Assembly (NCBI GenBank): GCA_937873455.1
Contig: CALMYG010000081.1
Span: 41,571-105,570 of the forward strand
DNA length: 64,000 bases
DNA from: an uncultured Verrucomicrobiota bacterium
Lineage (GTDB): Bacteria > Verrucomicrobiota > Kiritimatiellia > CAIVKH01
Direction: 5' to 3'
The notes below the pieces were generated by a model. It was not told where the DNA came from and made no database searches. It worked only from the letters and a program-made list of their open reading frames with translations. Shown here in pieces: positions 55,932 through 64,000 of the stretch (position 1 is the first letter of the stretch; each line of letters starts with the position of its first letter). The translations under genes were made by a program, and so were the position numbers.

Positions 55932-56582
55932 ATGAGACGGGCTCCAGTCATGCGTTTGCCGACGGGAATATTCAGGCCGCTCCTTAACGGGTTGGTTTGG
56001 CGGCGAGTGGCATTCACCGCGATCGGAATAGCGCTGATCATCGGGTGGGTGGCGATCCCCTCAGCGGCGCGCGGGCAAACAACGCCGCGTGCGGTGGAGG
56101 ATCGCTACAACTTGGTGTCCGCATTTCTTTATAACTTTCTGTTGTTTACCGAATGGCCGGAAGATAATGCTCGCACGCCGATGGTCATCGGGGTGCTCGG
56201 AGAAAACCCCTTCGGTCGCGCGGCCGACGCCATTGCCCAAAAACAAGTTGGCCGGCGTTCCATTGAATTCCGCTACTTTTCCCGTGTTGAGGATGTCGAG
56301 CCCACCCACATTTTGTTTGTTCCAATTTCCCAGGATCAAGCGAGTGCGGAGTTATGCCGGCGGTTGCGGGGATCGCCGGTCTTGACGGTGGGCGAGTCCG
56401 AGCGCTTTACCCGCCAGGGCGGAGTCATCCGATTTTTTGAGCAGCGCGATCGCGCGGGGGGGGATGTGGTGCTTCGGGTGGAGATCAACGAAACCGCGGC
56501 CGAGGAGCTGGGCATACGATTCCGGGCGAAGTTGATGCGCTTGGCTCAATTGGTCCGATACCCCTGGCCGGAGGACCCGTGA
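55932..56582 (+). CDS. YfiR-like (DUF4154) periplasmic protein
   Basis: The product has an N-terminal signal segment (VAFTAIGIALIIGWVA) and then the YfiR domain: VSAFLYNFLLFTEWP, IGVLGENPFG, RSIEFRYFSRVEDVEPTHILFV, with GGVIRFFEQRDR and VEINETAAEELGIRFRAKLMRLAQLV near the end. In Pseudomonas YfiR sits in the periplasm and restrains a membrane diguanylate cyclase carrying a CHASE8-like domain. The next gene has a similar sensor. The start is uncertain (55896, 55932 or 55950). Confidence 0.83.
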   Translation: MRRAPVMRLPTGIFRPLLNGLVWRRVAFTAIGIALIIGWVAIPSAARGQTTPRAVEDRYNLVSAFLYNFLLFTEWPEDNARTPMVIGVLGENPFGRAADAIAQKQVGRRSIEFRYFSRVEDVEPTHILFVPISQDQASAELCRRLRGSPVLTVGESERFTRQGGVIRFFEQRDRAGGDVVLRVEINETAAEELGIRFRAKLMRLAQLVRYPWPEDP

Positions 56583-56601
56583 GGCGCGGGAACATGCGAT
56601 C

Positions 56602-59600
56602 ATGATCCATCGGATCCGTCATCTGTCCATTGAACGCAAGCTGACGTTGATCGTTTTTTTGGCGATCACCTCGGCGATGGTGTTGGCGTCGTCGCTGATG
56701 ATCGGGCGGTATGCCCGATCCGCCCGTTTGCAAAACGTTGAGGACTTGGCGACGCTGGCCGATATCATCGGCAACAACAGCAAGGCCGCGTTGTCCTTTC
56801 AGGATGCCGATGACGCAGTGGAAACATTGGCTGCCCTGGAGCACAAGCCGATCATCCTTTCGGCATTTCTTTACGATCAAGCCGGAGCGCCGTTCGCCCG
56901 ATACGATCGCGTGGACCGTGCGCTCCTCGGTTTGGACTACCCGGAGGCGCCGGGCGTATACCATCCATTTGTTGACGCCGGCATCTTGTGGAAGGCCAGC
57001 CCGATCTTTCAGAACCACGAGCGGATAGGCACGTTGATTCTTCAGGCGGACCTGCAACCCATTCAGGCATCCATACGACGCCAGATCATGTTCGCGGTAT
57101 TGATCACCGCCGGTTCGGTGCTGCTGGCCGTCTTGCTCGCGTCTCGGGTACAGCATTTTATTTTGCGGCATATTCGCCGGGTGGTGGACATGGCGAATGC
57201 CATGGCATTGGGCGATCTGCCCGCACATTTGCAGGTTACGTCCGATGATGAAATCGGTGAGTTGGAGCGGGCCTTTAATCAGATCGTTGATACGACCCGG
57301 GATGTGGTCCGTCAGACGCAAACGTTGGCCCAGGGTGATTATTCGATTCGCATTACCCCGCGTTCGGAGCGGGATGAACTGTCCCACGCGCTGATCGGGA
57401 TGACCCGCTCACTTAACGCATTCCATGAGGAAAGTCTGCGCCGGTCGTGGTTGAAAACCGCGCTCGGTAATCTGGACGACAGCATGCGCGGCGAGCCGGT
57501 TTTGGCGGATTTGCTTCGCCAGGTGGTGGCGTGCATGGTGGAACACACCGGGGCGCAGGCGGCGGTGTTGTATATGCGCGAAGACGCGCGCACGCTGGCG
57601 GTTGCCGCCGCGCATGCCGTCGATACGGGTCCGGAGGAGTTTTCCCGTGTTACCGTGGGACGGGGGTTGGTTGGACAGGTCGCGGCCGACCGTCGCCTCG
57701 CGTTGATATCCGATCCCGAGGGCCGCCCGTTGGTGTTGCAATCCGGCATGCTGGATCATGCCCTGCATCATGTCGCCTTGATGCCGTTGTTGCATGATGC
57801 ATCCTTGATCGGCGTGCTGGAGCTTGGGCGTCTGGCGCCGTTCACCGCCGAGCAGCAGGAATTGCTCCGGATGGCCGGACCCACCATCGCCATCGCCATT
57901 GAGTCCGCGCAATCCCGGAAAATTCTCAACGAATTGCTTGCGGAAACGCAACGGCAATCACGGGTTTTGCAGGAGCAACAAACGGCTTTGCAGGAGAGCA
58001 ACCGCGCGCTGGAGCAGCGCAACGAATTGCTTGAACAGCAGAAACAGGAAATTCACCGGCAGAACAAAGCGCTTGAAGCGGCCCGGCTCGATCTGGAGCG
58101 AAAGGCCCGCGAGCTGGAGCAGGCCAGCCGATACAAGTCGGAATTTCTCGCCAACATGTCACATGAGCTGCGCACACCGCTCAACAGCATGTTGATCCTT
58201 AGTCGGCTGCTTTCGGAAAACAAGAGCGGCAATCTCAACGAAAAACAAGTTGAATTCGCCCGCACCATATACAAGTCCGGTTCCGATCTCTTGACCCTGA
58301 TCAACGATATCCTTGACCTGTCGAAAGTGGAGGCGGGCATGCTGGAGATCACGCGCGCCCCGGTGCCGCTGGATGATATCGTAAACGCCTTGGGGCAAAT
58401 TTTCCGTCCCTTGGCCGCGGAAAAAGGAGTCGCGTTCACGATCGAGCGGGAGGCCGGGCTTCCCACGCGGCTGATGACCGATGCCCAGCGGGTTGGTCAG
58501 ATTCTGCGCAACCTGTGCGGCAATGCCTTCAAGTTTACCTCCAGCGGTTCCGTGACCCTCCGCATGTTTCTTCCCGACCCGCCGAAAAGCGAAAACCGCG
58601 CGATCGGTTTTTCCGTCATCGATACCGGCATCGGCATTCCCCCGGATAAACATGAAATGATTTTCCGGGCATTTCAGCAGGCGGATGGCTCCACCAGTCG
58701 CCAGTATGGCGGGACCGGATTGGGGTTGTCGATATCCCGCGAGCTTGCCCTACGTTTGGGTGGCGATATTACTCTCGAAAGTGAAGCTGGTCGCGGCAGT
58801 ACGTTTACCCTGTGGCTTCCTGATGCGGCAATTGAACGCGCCGCGCCGGTTGACCTAAATGGCGCTATGCCGGAGCGCAACAACGCACCCGACACCGGTT
58901 CCTCCTCGACGCGTGCGTTGAACGTTCCATCGACCGCCCCGGAGGCGCCGGCGCGCCGCCTGGTGATTCTGGAAGATGATTCCGCGTTCGCCGGCATTCT
59001 GGCCGATATCGCCCGCGAGCGCGGATACATCCCGGAGGTGATCGGGCGCGGCGATCTCGGTCTGGATGCCGTCCGTCGGCTTCACCCGGTCGGCGTCTTG
59101 CTGGACATGATGCTTCCCGGCAAGGAGGGGCATACCGTGCTCGAAGCGCTGAAACAGGATCCGGAAACCCGGACAATTCCCGTGTGCATCATCAGCGCCC
59201 TTGAGCCGGATCAGCAATTGGCGCGCGACGGCGCGGTCGGGTTTTTCGCCAAACCGGTCAATCCGGAACAAATCCACCATGCCATTGATCGCATCGAGTG
59301 GGTAGCCCAGCGCCGACCCAAAACCTTGTTGGTGGTGGATGACGATCGGACCGACTTGGATGCTATTCAGTCGCTTCTCGCCGACTGGCCGATTCGGGTG
59401 ATTCGTTGTGATACCGGCAAAGAGGCCATCCATCTTGCCCGAACCACCGAGTTGGACGGTATTCTGTTGGATTGGGGACTGAACGATATTTCCGGCAGCG
59501 CCGTGCTGGATGCCCTCGAACCGATGCCGCCCGGCGCCTATGTGCCGGTGATCCTCTACACCGGGCGAACGCTGGACCGCGGGGAGGAAGCGGAGTTGCG

Positions 59601-60117
59601 AAAGCGCATCGTTGCCGTGGTGGTCAAAGGCGATCAAGCTCCCCAGCGGTTGCGCGCCAAGTTGGCGTTTTATTTGCACCTCGAACCGCCCGCGGAAACC
59701 CGGGAACCGGAGGCGTCCCGGCCGCCCCAAGCCGACGCCGACCTGCAGGGGAAGCGCATCCTGGTGGTGGACGATGACATGCGGAACGCCTTTTCCCTCG
59801 CCGCGATTATCGAGGCTTGGGGCGCGGAAAGCCACGTGGCCGCTGATGGGCAGAAAGCCCTCGAACTTCTTGAGGCCGATCCGGCAATCGACCTGGTACT
59901 GATGGATATCATGATGCCGGGCATGGATGGCTACGCGGCCATGCGGGAAATCCGCGGTCGCCGTTCCATCCGGAACGTGCCGATCATCGCCCTGACCGCG
60001 AAGGCCATGAAACAGGACCGGGAAGCTTGCATGGAGGCGGGAGCGAATGATTACCTCGCCAAGCCGGTCGATCTGGATCAATTGTTGCTTCTAGTGAAAT
60101 CCTGGGTAAGGAGATAA
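56602..60117 (+). CDS. Hybrid sensor histidine kinase with CHASE8-like, HAMP, GAF and three receiver domains
   Basis: The 1171-residue protein has TM helices near residues 15-35 and 158-180. A periplasmic CHASE8-like domain with DLATLADIIGNNSKAALSFQDADDA lies between them. Then come a HAMP, a GAF domain (about 295-445) and a coiled coil. HisKA has H521 in MSHELRTPL, and HATPase has GTGLGLSISRE. Three receivers follow with phosphoacceptors D835, D957 and D1102. YfiR directly upstream is the likely periplasmic partner. The REC-PP2C gene follows. No output DNA-binding domain is present. Confidence 0.88.
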   Translation: MIHRIRHLSIERKLTLIVFLAITSAMVLASSLMIGRYARSARLQNVEDLATLADIIGNNSKAALSFQDADDAVETLAALEHKPIILSAFLYDQAGAPFARYDRVDRALLGLDYPEAPGVYHPFVDAGILWKASPIFQNHERIGTLILQADLQPIQASIRRQIMFAVLITAGSVLLAVLLASRVQHFILRHIRRVVDMANAMALGDLPAHLQVTSDDEIGELERAFNQIVDTTRDVVRQTQTLAQGDYSIRITPRSERDELSHALIGMTRSLNAFHEESLRRSWLKTALGNLDDSMRGEPVLADLLRQVVACMVEHTGAQAAVLYMREDARTLAVAAAHAVDTGPEEFSRVTVGRGLVGQVAADRRLALISDPEGRPLVLQSGMLDHALHHVALMPLLHDASLIGVLELGRLAPFTAEQQELLRMAGPTIAIAIESAQSRKILNELLAETQRQSRVLQEQQTALQESNRALEQRNELLEQQKQEIHRQNKALEAARLDLERKARELEQASRYKSEFLANMSHELRTPLNSMLILSRLLSENKSGNLNEKQVEFARTIYKSGSDLLTLINDILDLSKVEAGMLEITRAPVPLDDIVNALGQIFRPLAAEKGVAFTIEREAGLPTRLMTDAQRVGQILRNLCGNAFKFTSSGSVTLRMFLPDPPKSENRAIGFSVIDTGIGIPPDKHEMIFRAFQQADGSTSRQYGGTGLGLSISRELALRLGGDITLESEAGRGSTFTLWLPDAAIERAAPVDLNGAMPERNNAPDTGSSSTRALNVPSTAPEAPARRLVILEDDSAFAGILADIARERGYIPEVIGRGDLGLDAVRRLHPVGVLLDMMLPGKEGHTVLEALKQDPETRTIPVCIISALEPDQQLARDGAVGFFAKPVNPEQIHHAIDRIEWVAQRRPKTLLVVDDDRTDLDAIQSLLADWPIRVIRCDTGKEAIHLARTTELDGILLDWGLNDISGSAVLDALEPMPPGAYVPVILYTGRTLDRGEEAELRKRIVAVVVKGDQAPQRLRAKLAFYLHLEPPAETREPEASRPPQADADLQGKRILVVDDDMRNAFSLAAIIEAWGAESHVAADGQKALELLEADPAIDLVLMDIMMPGMDGYAAMREIRGRRSIRNVPIIALTAKAMKQDREACMEAGANDYLAKPVDLDQLLLLVKSWVRR

Positions 60118-60120
60118 CCC

Positions 60121-61335
60121 GTGACTGAATTTGTCAAAGTTCTGCTGGTGGATGACCGACCGGAAAACCTGATCGCGCTGGAGCATTTGCTGGAAATGCC
60201 CGGCTTGAAGTTGATCAAGGCGGGTTCGGGAAACGAAGCCTTGCAGCAACTGATTGAACACGACATCGCCCTGGTCCTGCTCGATGTGCAGATGCCGGGA
60301 ATGGACGGCTACGAAACCGCCGAACTCATGCGTTTGAATCCCAAGACCCGGCGGATACCCATCATATTCGTCACCGCGACCAGCGGCGAACGCCAGCATA
60401 TCTTCAAGGGTTATGAGACCGGCGCCGTGGATTATATTACCAAGCCGATCGAGCCCCTGGTGCTGACCGCCAAGGTGGAAGTGTTTTGCCAACTCTGGCG
60501 TCAGCGCCGCGAGCTGGAGGAGAGCCAAAAGGCTTTGGCCGCGATCAACCAGGTTCTGGAGGGAAAAAATCGCCAATTGGAAGAGGAACTGGACCTGGCC
60601 CGGAAAGTGCAGGTCGGCTTCCTGCCCACGGAATTTCCCCGCGAAGGGCGTATCCGCTTCGGTCATACCTATGAATTCTGCACCACCCTCGGCGGCGACC
60701 TGTTTGATGTGTTTTCCATCGATGCCGATCATGTCGGCTTTTACCTCGCCGATGTATCGGGCCACGGGGTCAATGCCGCCCTGATCAGCGGTTTGTTGAA
60801 GATGGCGTTTGAAAACATGAAAAATAAAACCGAAGTTGCCAAGGTCGGCGCCGCCGCAATCAAGAATCCGGCTCAGGTGCTGACCCGGCTGAATGAGGCC
60901 ATTCGGGGCATGATTCCCGAAGAATATTTCATCACCTTGATTTATGCGGTGATTCGTTTGTCCGACCAGAACGTCAGCATGTCCAGCGCCGGTCATCCGT
61001 ATCCGATTCTTTTCGACGCCGCGAGCGGCAAGGCCTCCTGGTGCAGCTTGCCCAACGGGCCGGCGTTGTCCATGACGGCGGACCCGGTTTACGAAAATCA
61101 TGAACAGGCGCTAAAAACCAAGGACAAATTGCTGTTTTACACCGATGGTTTCACCGAGGCGTTTAATATGCGCAACGAGGAATTTGGCGAGGAGCGGTTC
61201 CGTCAGGTGGTGGAAGAGCACGGCGATCAGGAGCTGGACGTGATGCTCAAGTCGATTCTTGAGGCGGTCAACCGCCACCGGGAAGCCGCCGCGATCAGTG
61301 ACGATTGCACGATGGTCGCCGTGCAACTTGTGTGA
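60121..61335 (+). CDS. Receiver domain-PP2C (RsbU/SpoIIE-type) phosphatase
   Basis: The 404-residue protein starts at GTG with AAGGAG upstream. The receiver domain (D55 in VLLDVQMPGMDG) is followed by a coiled-coil linker and a PP2C-like phosphatase: LGGDLFDVF, FYLADVSGHGVNAAL, MSSAGHPYPIL, and LLFYTDGFTEA. Such proteins dephosphorylate anti-sigma-factor antagonists in partner-switching pathways. It follows the hybrid kinase by 3 bases and probably receives its phosphoryl group. No anti-sigma partner is visible. Confidence 0.9.
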   Translation: MTEFVKVLLVDDRPENLIALEHLLEMPGLKLIKAGSGNEALQQLIEHDIALVLLDVQMPGMDGYETAELMRLNPKTRRIPIIFVTATSGERQHIFKGYETGAVDYITKPIEPLVLTAKVEVFCQLWRQRRELEESQKALAAINQVLEGKNRQLEEELDLARKVQVGFLPTEFPREGRIRFGHTYEFCTTLGGDLFDVFSIDADHVGFYLADVSGHGVNAALISGLLKMAFENMKNKTEVAKVGAAAIKNPAQVLTRLNEAIRGMIPEEYFITLIYAVIRLSDQNVSMSSAGHPYPILFDAASGKASWCSLPNGPALSMTADPVYENHEQALKTKDKLLFYTDGFTEAFNMRNEEFGEERFRQVVEEHGDQELDVMLKSILEAVNRHREAAAISDDCTMVAVQLV

Positions 61336-61401
61336 TCCGCGCGGATGGTTATCCCGTGGCCATTCGTTTCCGGCGAGGCGCACGCTGCATCCAGCCGCTG
61401 A

Positions 61402-62412
61402 TCAGCCCGTGGTGCGGGCGATAAGGCCGTCCAGTTTGCCGAGGGCGGCGCCGGAGTCGATTGACGCGGCGGCGAGCCGGAGGCCTTCTTCCACGCTGTC
61501 GGCGCGTTGTCCGGCGACGATGGCGAAGGCGGCATTCAGAAGGACAATATCCCGTTGCGGTCCAGTGGCGCCACCCAGAATGGAGCGGATGATGGCGGCG
61601 TTATCGGCAGGCTCGCCGCCGGCGAGATCGTCACGGCGGCACAGGGTCAGGCCGCACGTGCGCGGATCAAAGGTGCGGACGGTTACCTTGCCGTCGCGGA
61701 CCTCGGCAACTTCGGTGAGGTCGGTCAGGGTGACTTCATCCAGGCCGTCGTGGCCGTGAACAATAAACAGGTGCTGGGCGCCCAACTGGGCGGCCGCCTC
61801 CGCCAATACCGGCACAAGCGCCCGCTGGTAAACCCCGAGCATGCCATATCGGGCCCTCGCGGGATTGGAGAGCGGGCCGAGGATGTTGAAGATGCTGCGT
61901 ATACCGATTTCCCGGCGCGGGCCGATGGCATGCTTCATGGCCGGGTGCAAGGCGGGGGCGAACAGGAAGGCAATGCCCAATTCCTTGAGGCAATGGGACA
62001 TGACTTCCGGGGGAACGGCCAGGTTCACTCCGAGGGCTTCAAGGACATCGGCGCTTCCGCTTTTACTGGAAACGCCGCGATTGCCGTGCTTGGCCACGGT
62101 GATACCCGCCCCGGCGACCACCAGGGCGACGGTGGTGGAGATGTTGAAGGTGTGGGCGCCATCCCCGCCGGTGCCGCAGGTGTCGACGACCACATCGGCG
62201 TGCGGTTCCACGGCGGTGAAAACCTCGCGCATGGCGGTTGCGCTGCCGGTGATCACCTCCGGGGTTTCGCCGCGAATGCGCAGGGCGGTAAGGTACGCGG
62301 CAATTTGGGCCGGGGTGGCTTCGCCGCCCATGATTTGGCGCATGGTGAGCAGGGCTTCATGCCCGGTGATCATCTGGCCTTCGGCCAATTTGGCAATGGC
62401 TTCGCGTATCAT
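61402..62412 (-). CDS. trpD: Anthranilate phosphoribosyltransferase
   Basis: The 336-residue enzyme joins anthranilate and PRPP in tryptophan synthesis. The PRPP-binding GTGGDG and KHGNRGVSSKSGSADVLEALG are intact. ATG 62412 has GGAGGAAT at 8 nt; an upstream in-frame start at 62445 would overlap guaB. No other trp genes are nearby; guaB precedes it, so the pairing looks incidental. Confidence 0.95.
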   Translation of the reverse strand: MIREAIAKLAEGQMITGHEALLTMRQIMGGEATPAQIAAYLTALRIRGETPEVITGSATAMREVFTAVEPHADVVVDTCGTGGDGAHTFNISTTVALVVAGAGITVAKHGNRGVSSKSGSADVLEALGVNLAVPPEVMSHCLKELGIAFLFAPALHPAMKHAIGPRREIGIRSIFNILGPLSNPARARYGMLGVYQRALVPVLAEAAAQLGAQHLFIVHGHDGLDEVTLTDLTEVAEVRDGKVTVRTFDPRTCGLTLCRRDDLAGGEPADNAAIIRSILGGATGPQRDIVLLNAAFAIVAGQRADSVEEGLRLAAASIDSGAALGKLDGLIARTTG

Positions 62413-62441
62413 GCTGGATTCCTCCGCGGCGGACCTCCGGT

Positions 62442-63932
62442 TCAAGACCGGTAGTTCGGCGCCTCCTTGGTAATGGTGACGTTGTGGGGATGGCCTTCGG
62501 CGTTGCCGGAAGCGGTGATCCGGATAAAGCGGGCTTCGCGGCGCATGGCGTCAATGGTGCGGCAGCCGACAAATCCCATCGCCGCTTGCAAGCCGCCGCA
62601 AAATTGGGTGAGCACCTGCTTCAGTGATCCGGCGAACGGGATCATGCCTTCGATGCCTTGCGGGACCAGTTCTTCCTGCCCGACATCTTTTTGGCCGTAG
62701 CGTTCGCGGCTGCCCTGATTTGCCTTCATGGCGCCGAGGCTTCCCATGCCCCGGTAGACAACGTACTGGCGGCCTTGATAGATTATTTTTTCGCCCGGGC
62801 TTTCCTCGGTGCCGGCCAGTACGGAACCCATCATGACCGTGCTGGCCCCGGCGACGATGGCCTTCGCCACATCGCCGGAGTAGCGGATGCCGCCATCCGC
62901 GATGACCGGGATGCTGTCTTCGAGCGCGCTCACACAGGCGTAAATGGCGGAAATCTGCGGCGTGCCGACGCCGGTGACGACCCGGGTGGTGCAAATGGAG
63001 CCGGGGCCGATGCCAACCTTGACCGCATGCGCGCCGGCATCACGCAGGGCGATCGCCGCGTCGCCGGTTGCGATATTGCCGGCCACCACATCGATGGCAT
63101 CGTAATGAGCGCGCACCCAGCGGATCATGTCGAGTACGCCTTTGCTGTGGCCGTGCGCGGTATCGATTACGACGACGTCCACTTCGCGGTCGGCCAGGGC
63201 TTCCACCCGTGCGTGGTCGCCCGGGCCGATCGCCGCGGCGACCCGGAGGCGGTATTTGGCATCGCGGTTGTAAACCGGATTGGCATTGCGGATGAGGGAT
63301 TGCACATCGGCGAAGCTGTAGAGGCCGACCAGTTTGCCATTTTCGACCAGCGGCAATTTGCCGATTTTGTGCCGCATCATGATCCGGTAGGCGTCTTCGA
63401 TTCCGGTGCCCGGTGGGGCGGTGATGACGTCGCGGGTCATCACGTCGTCGATTCGCGCCTTGGGGTTTTCCGCGAACTTGATATCCGCCGCGGTCAGGAT
63501 GCCGACGACCCGGTCCTGGTCATCGAGGATGGGGAATCCGCTGAAATTGTATCCTTTTTCTTCGCGGGTTTTCCGTACGTCGCCCAGGGTTTGCCCGGCC
63601 CGGAACGTGATGGGGTGGGAGATGAGCCCGTTCAGGTAATGTTTTACCGTGCCGACGATCGAGGCCTGGCGTTGCGGGGTCAGATTTTTATGGACCACGC
63701 CGATGCCGCCCTGCAGGGCCATGGCAATGGCCATGCCGGACTCGGTGACGGTATCCATCGCCGCGCTGACAAAGGGAATGTTGACGTGGATGCGCGCGGT
63801 GAGTTTGGAGCCGATATCGGCCTCCGGCGGGAGAAAGTCCGCGTATCGCGCGATCAACGAAACGTCGTCGAACGTCAGCCCCTCGTGGGGGAATGCCGCC
63901 ATAAATTGATCAAGTTGGGGGTTAAGCGCCAT
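62442..63932 (-). CDS. guaB: Inosine-5'-monophosphate dehydrogenase
   Basis: The 496-residue enzyme converts IMP to XMP, the entry to GTP synthesis. The catalytic C314 is in [11 protein letters not shown]. The N-terminal [18 protein letters not shown], two CBS domains (about 95-210) and the flap [10 protein letters not shown] are normal. AAAGGACAGGAC precedes the ATG. A weak promoter (TTGACC at 63983-63978 with CATCCT) is possible upstream, near the window edge. Confidence 0.96.
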   Translation of the reverse strand: MALNPQLDQFMAAFPHEGLTFDDVSLIARYADFLPPEADIGSKLTARIHVNIPFVSAAMDTVTESGMAIAMALQGGIGVVHKNLTPQRQASIVGTVKHYLNGLISHPITFRAGQTLGDVRKTREEKGYNFSGFPILDDQDRVVGILTAADIKFAENPKARIDDVMTRDVITAPPGTGIEDAYRIMMRHKIGKLPLVENGKLVGLYSFADVQSLIRNANPVYNRDAKYRLRVAAAIGPGDHARVEALADREVDVVVIDTAHGHSKGVLDMIRWVRAHYDAIDVVAGNIATGDAAIALRDAGAHAVKVGIGPGSICTTRVVTGVGTPQISAIYACVSALEDSIPVIADGGIRYSGDVAKAIVAGASTVMMGSVLAGTEESPGEKIIYQGRQYVVYRGMGSLGAMKANQGSRERYGQKDVGQEELVPQGIEGMIPFAGSLKQVLTQFCGGLQAAMGFVGCRTIDAMRREARFIRITASGNAEGHPHNVTITKEAPNYRS

Positions 63933-64000
63933 GTCCTGTCCTTTTGCCCCGCAAAGGATGAAGACGACCGGCGTTCAGGTCAACAAGAAATCTGCCCGGG

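Noticed and set aside
58855..60081. 408-codon antisense frame in the hybrid kinase
   Set aside because: The sense strand carries three intact receiver domains, and no motif is found on the other strand.

Overview
The window is about 60% GC and gene-dense. It looks like chromosome of a Gram-negative member of the PVC group, most like Kiritimatiellota/Verrucomicrobiota. That placement is inference. It rests on LpxD and TonB-receptor outer-membrane genes, a GatCAB amidotransferase, a long RpoD with a Lys-rich N-terminus, a secreted glycosidase with Calx-beta and EF-hand-like tail modules, and many palindromic intergenic repeats. There are no rRNA genes, no CRISPR array, no phage and no complete insertion sequence. 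One tRNA (Thr-CGT) is present.

Layout. 1-386: the first codons of a leftward metY-like gene behind a clear SAM-I riboswitch. 387-3605: gatC-gatA-gatB. 3715-5574: a GspF-like platform protein and a GspG-like pseudopilin. 5575-5995: hairpins and a candidate promoter. 5996-8220: a BaiN-type flavoprotein and an AEC transporter. 8214-8342: a 115-bp MITE-like element with 19-bp terminal inverted repeats and a 7-bp target duplication. 8386-18147: a large secreted GH31 alpha-glucosidase, a small exported protein, a DegT aminotransferase, a cytoplasmic GH31, a zinc-ribbon membrane protein and lpxD, which appears to start at ATC. 18148-20226: REP-like palindromic repeats around a hipBA toxin-antitoxin pair. 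20227-23353: a LysR regulator divergent from sbtA-sbtB-carbonic anhydrase, a bicarbonate-uptake cassette. 23412-34943: acnA, tRNA-Thr, tig-clpP-clpX, a secreted 5'-nucleotidase-like enzyme, an M50 protease, a cca-like nucleotidyltransferase with a membrane protein, and a thioredoxin-fold protein without CXXC. 35068-41200: glgP, orn, dus, a small exported protein, a PNPOx-like protein and psuG.

41197-43641 holds nikR with a CbiMQO-type ECF transporter, probably for nickel. 43762-48597 holds an acyl-CoA synthetase, an ATP-cone/uridine-kinase fusion and rpoD. 48598-49057 is a non-coding stretch with a candidate structured RNA and hairpins. 49058-53753 holds a COG3014-type lipoprotein, lpoB, a sulfotransferase, pcnB and an L,D-transpeptidase. 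53748-61335 is a candidate signalling module: TonB receptor, YfiR-like protein, CHASE/HAMP/GAF hybrid kinase with three receivers, and a receiver-PP2C phosphatase. The window ends with trpD and guaB.

Themes. Two GH31 enzymes plus GlgP indicate alpha-glucan use, and both GH31 genes carry similar palindromes upstream. Several palindrome families decorate the intergenic DNA, and at least one behaves like a mobile element. The least routine units are the TonB/YfiR/kinase/PP2C locus, the bicarbonate cassette without RuBisCO in view, the ATP-cone kinase and the structured RNA upstream of rpoD.
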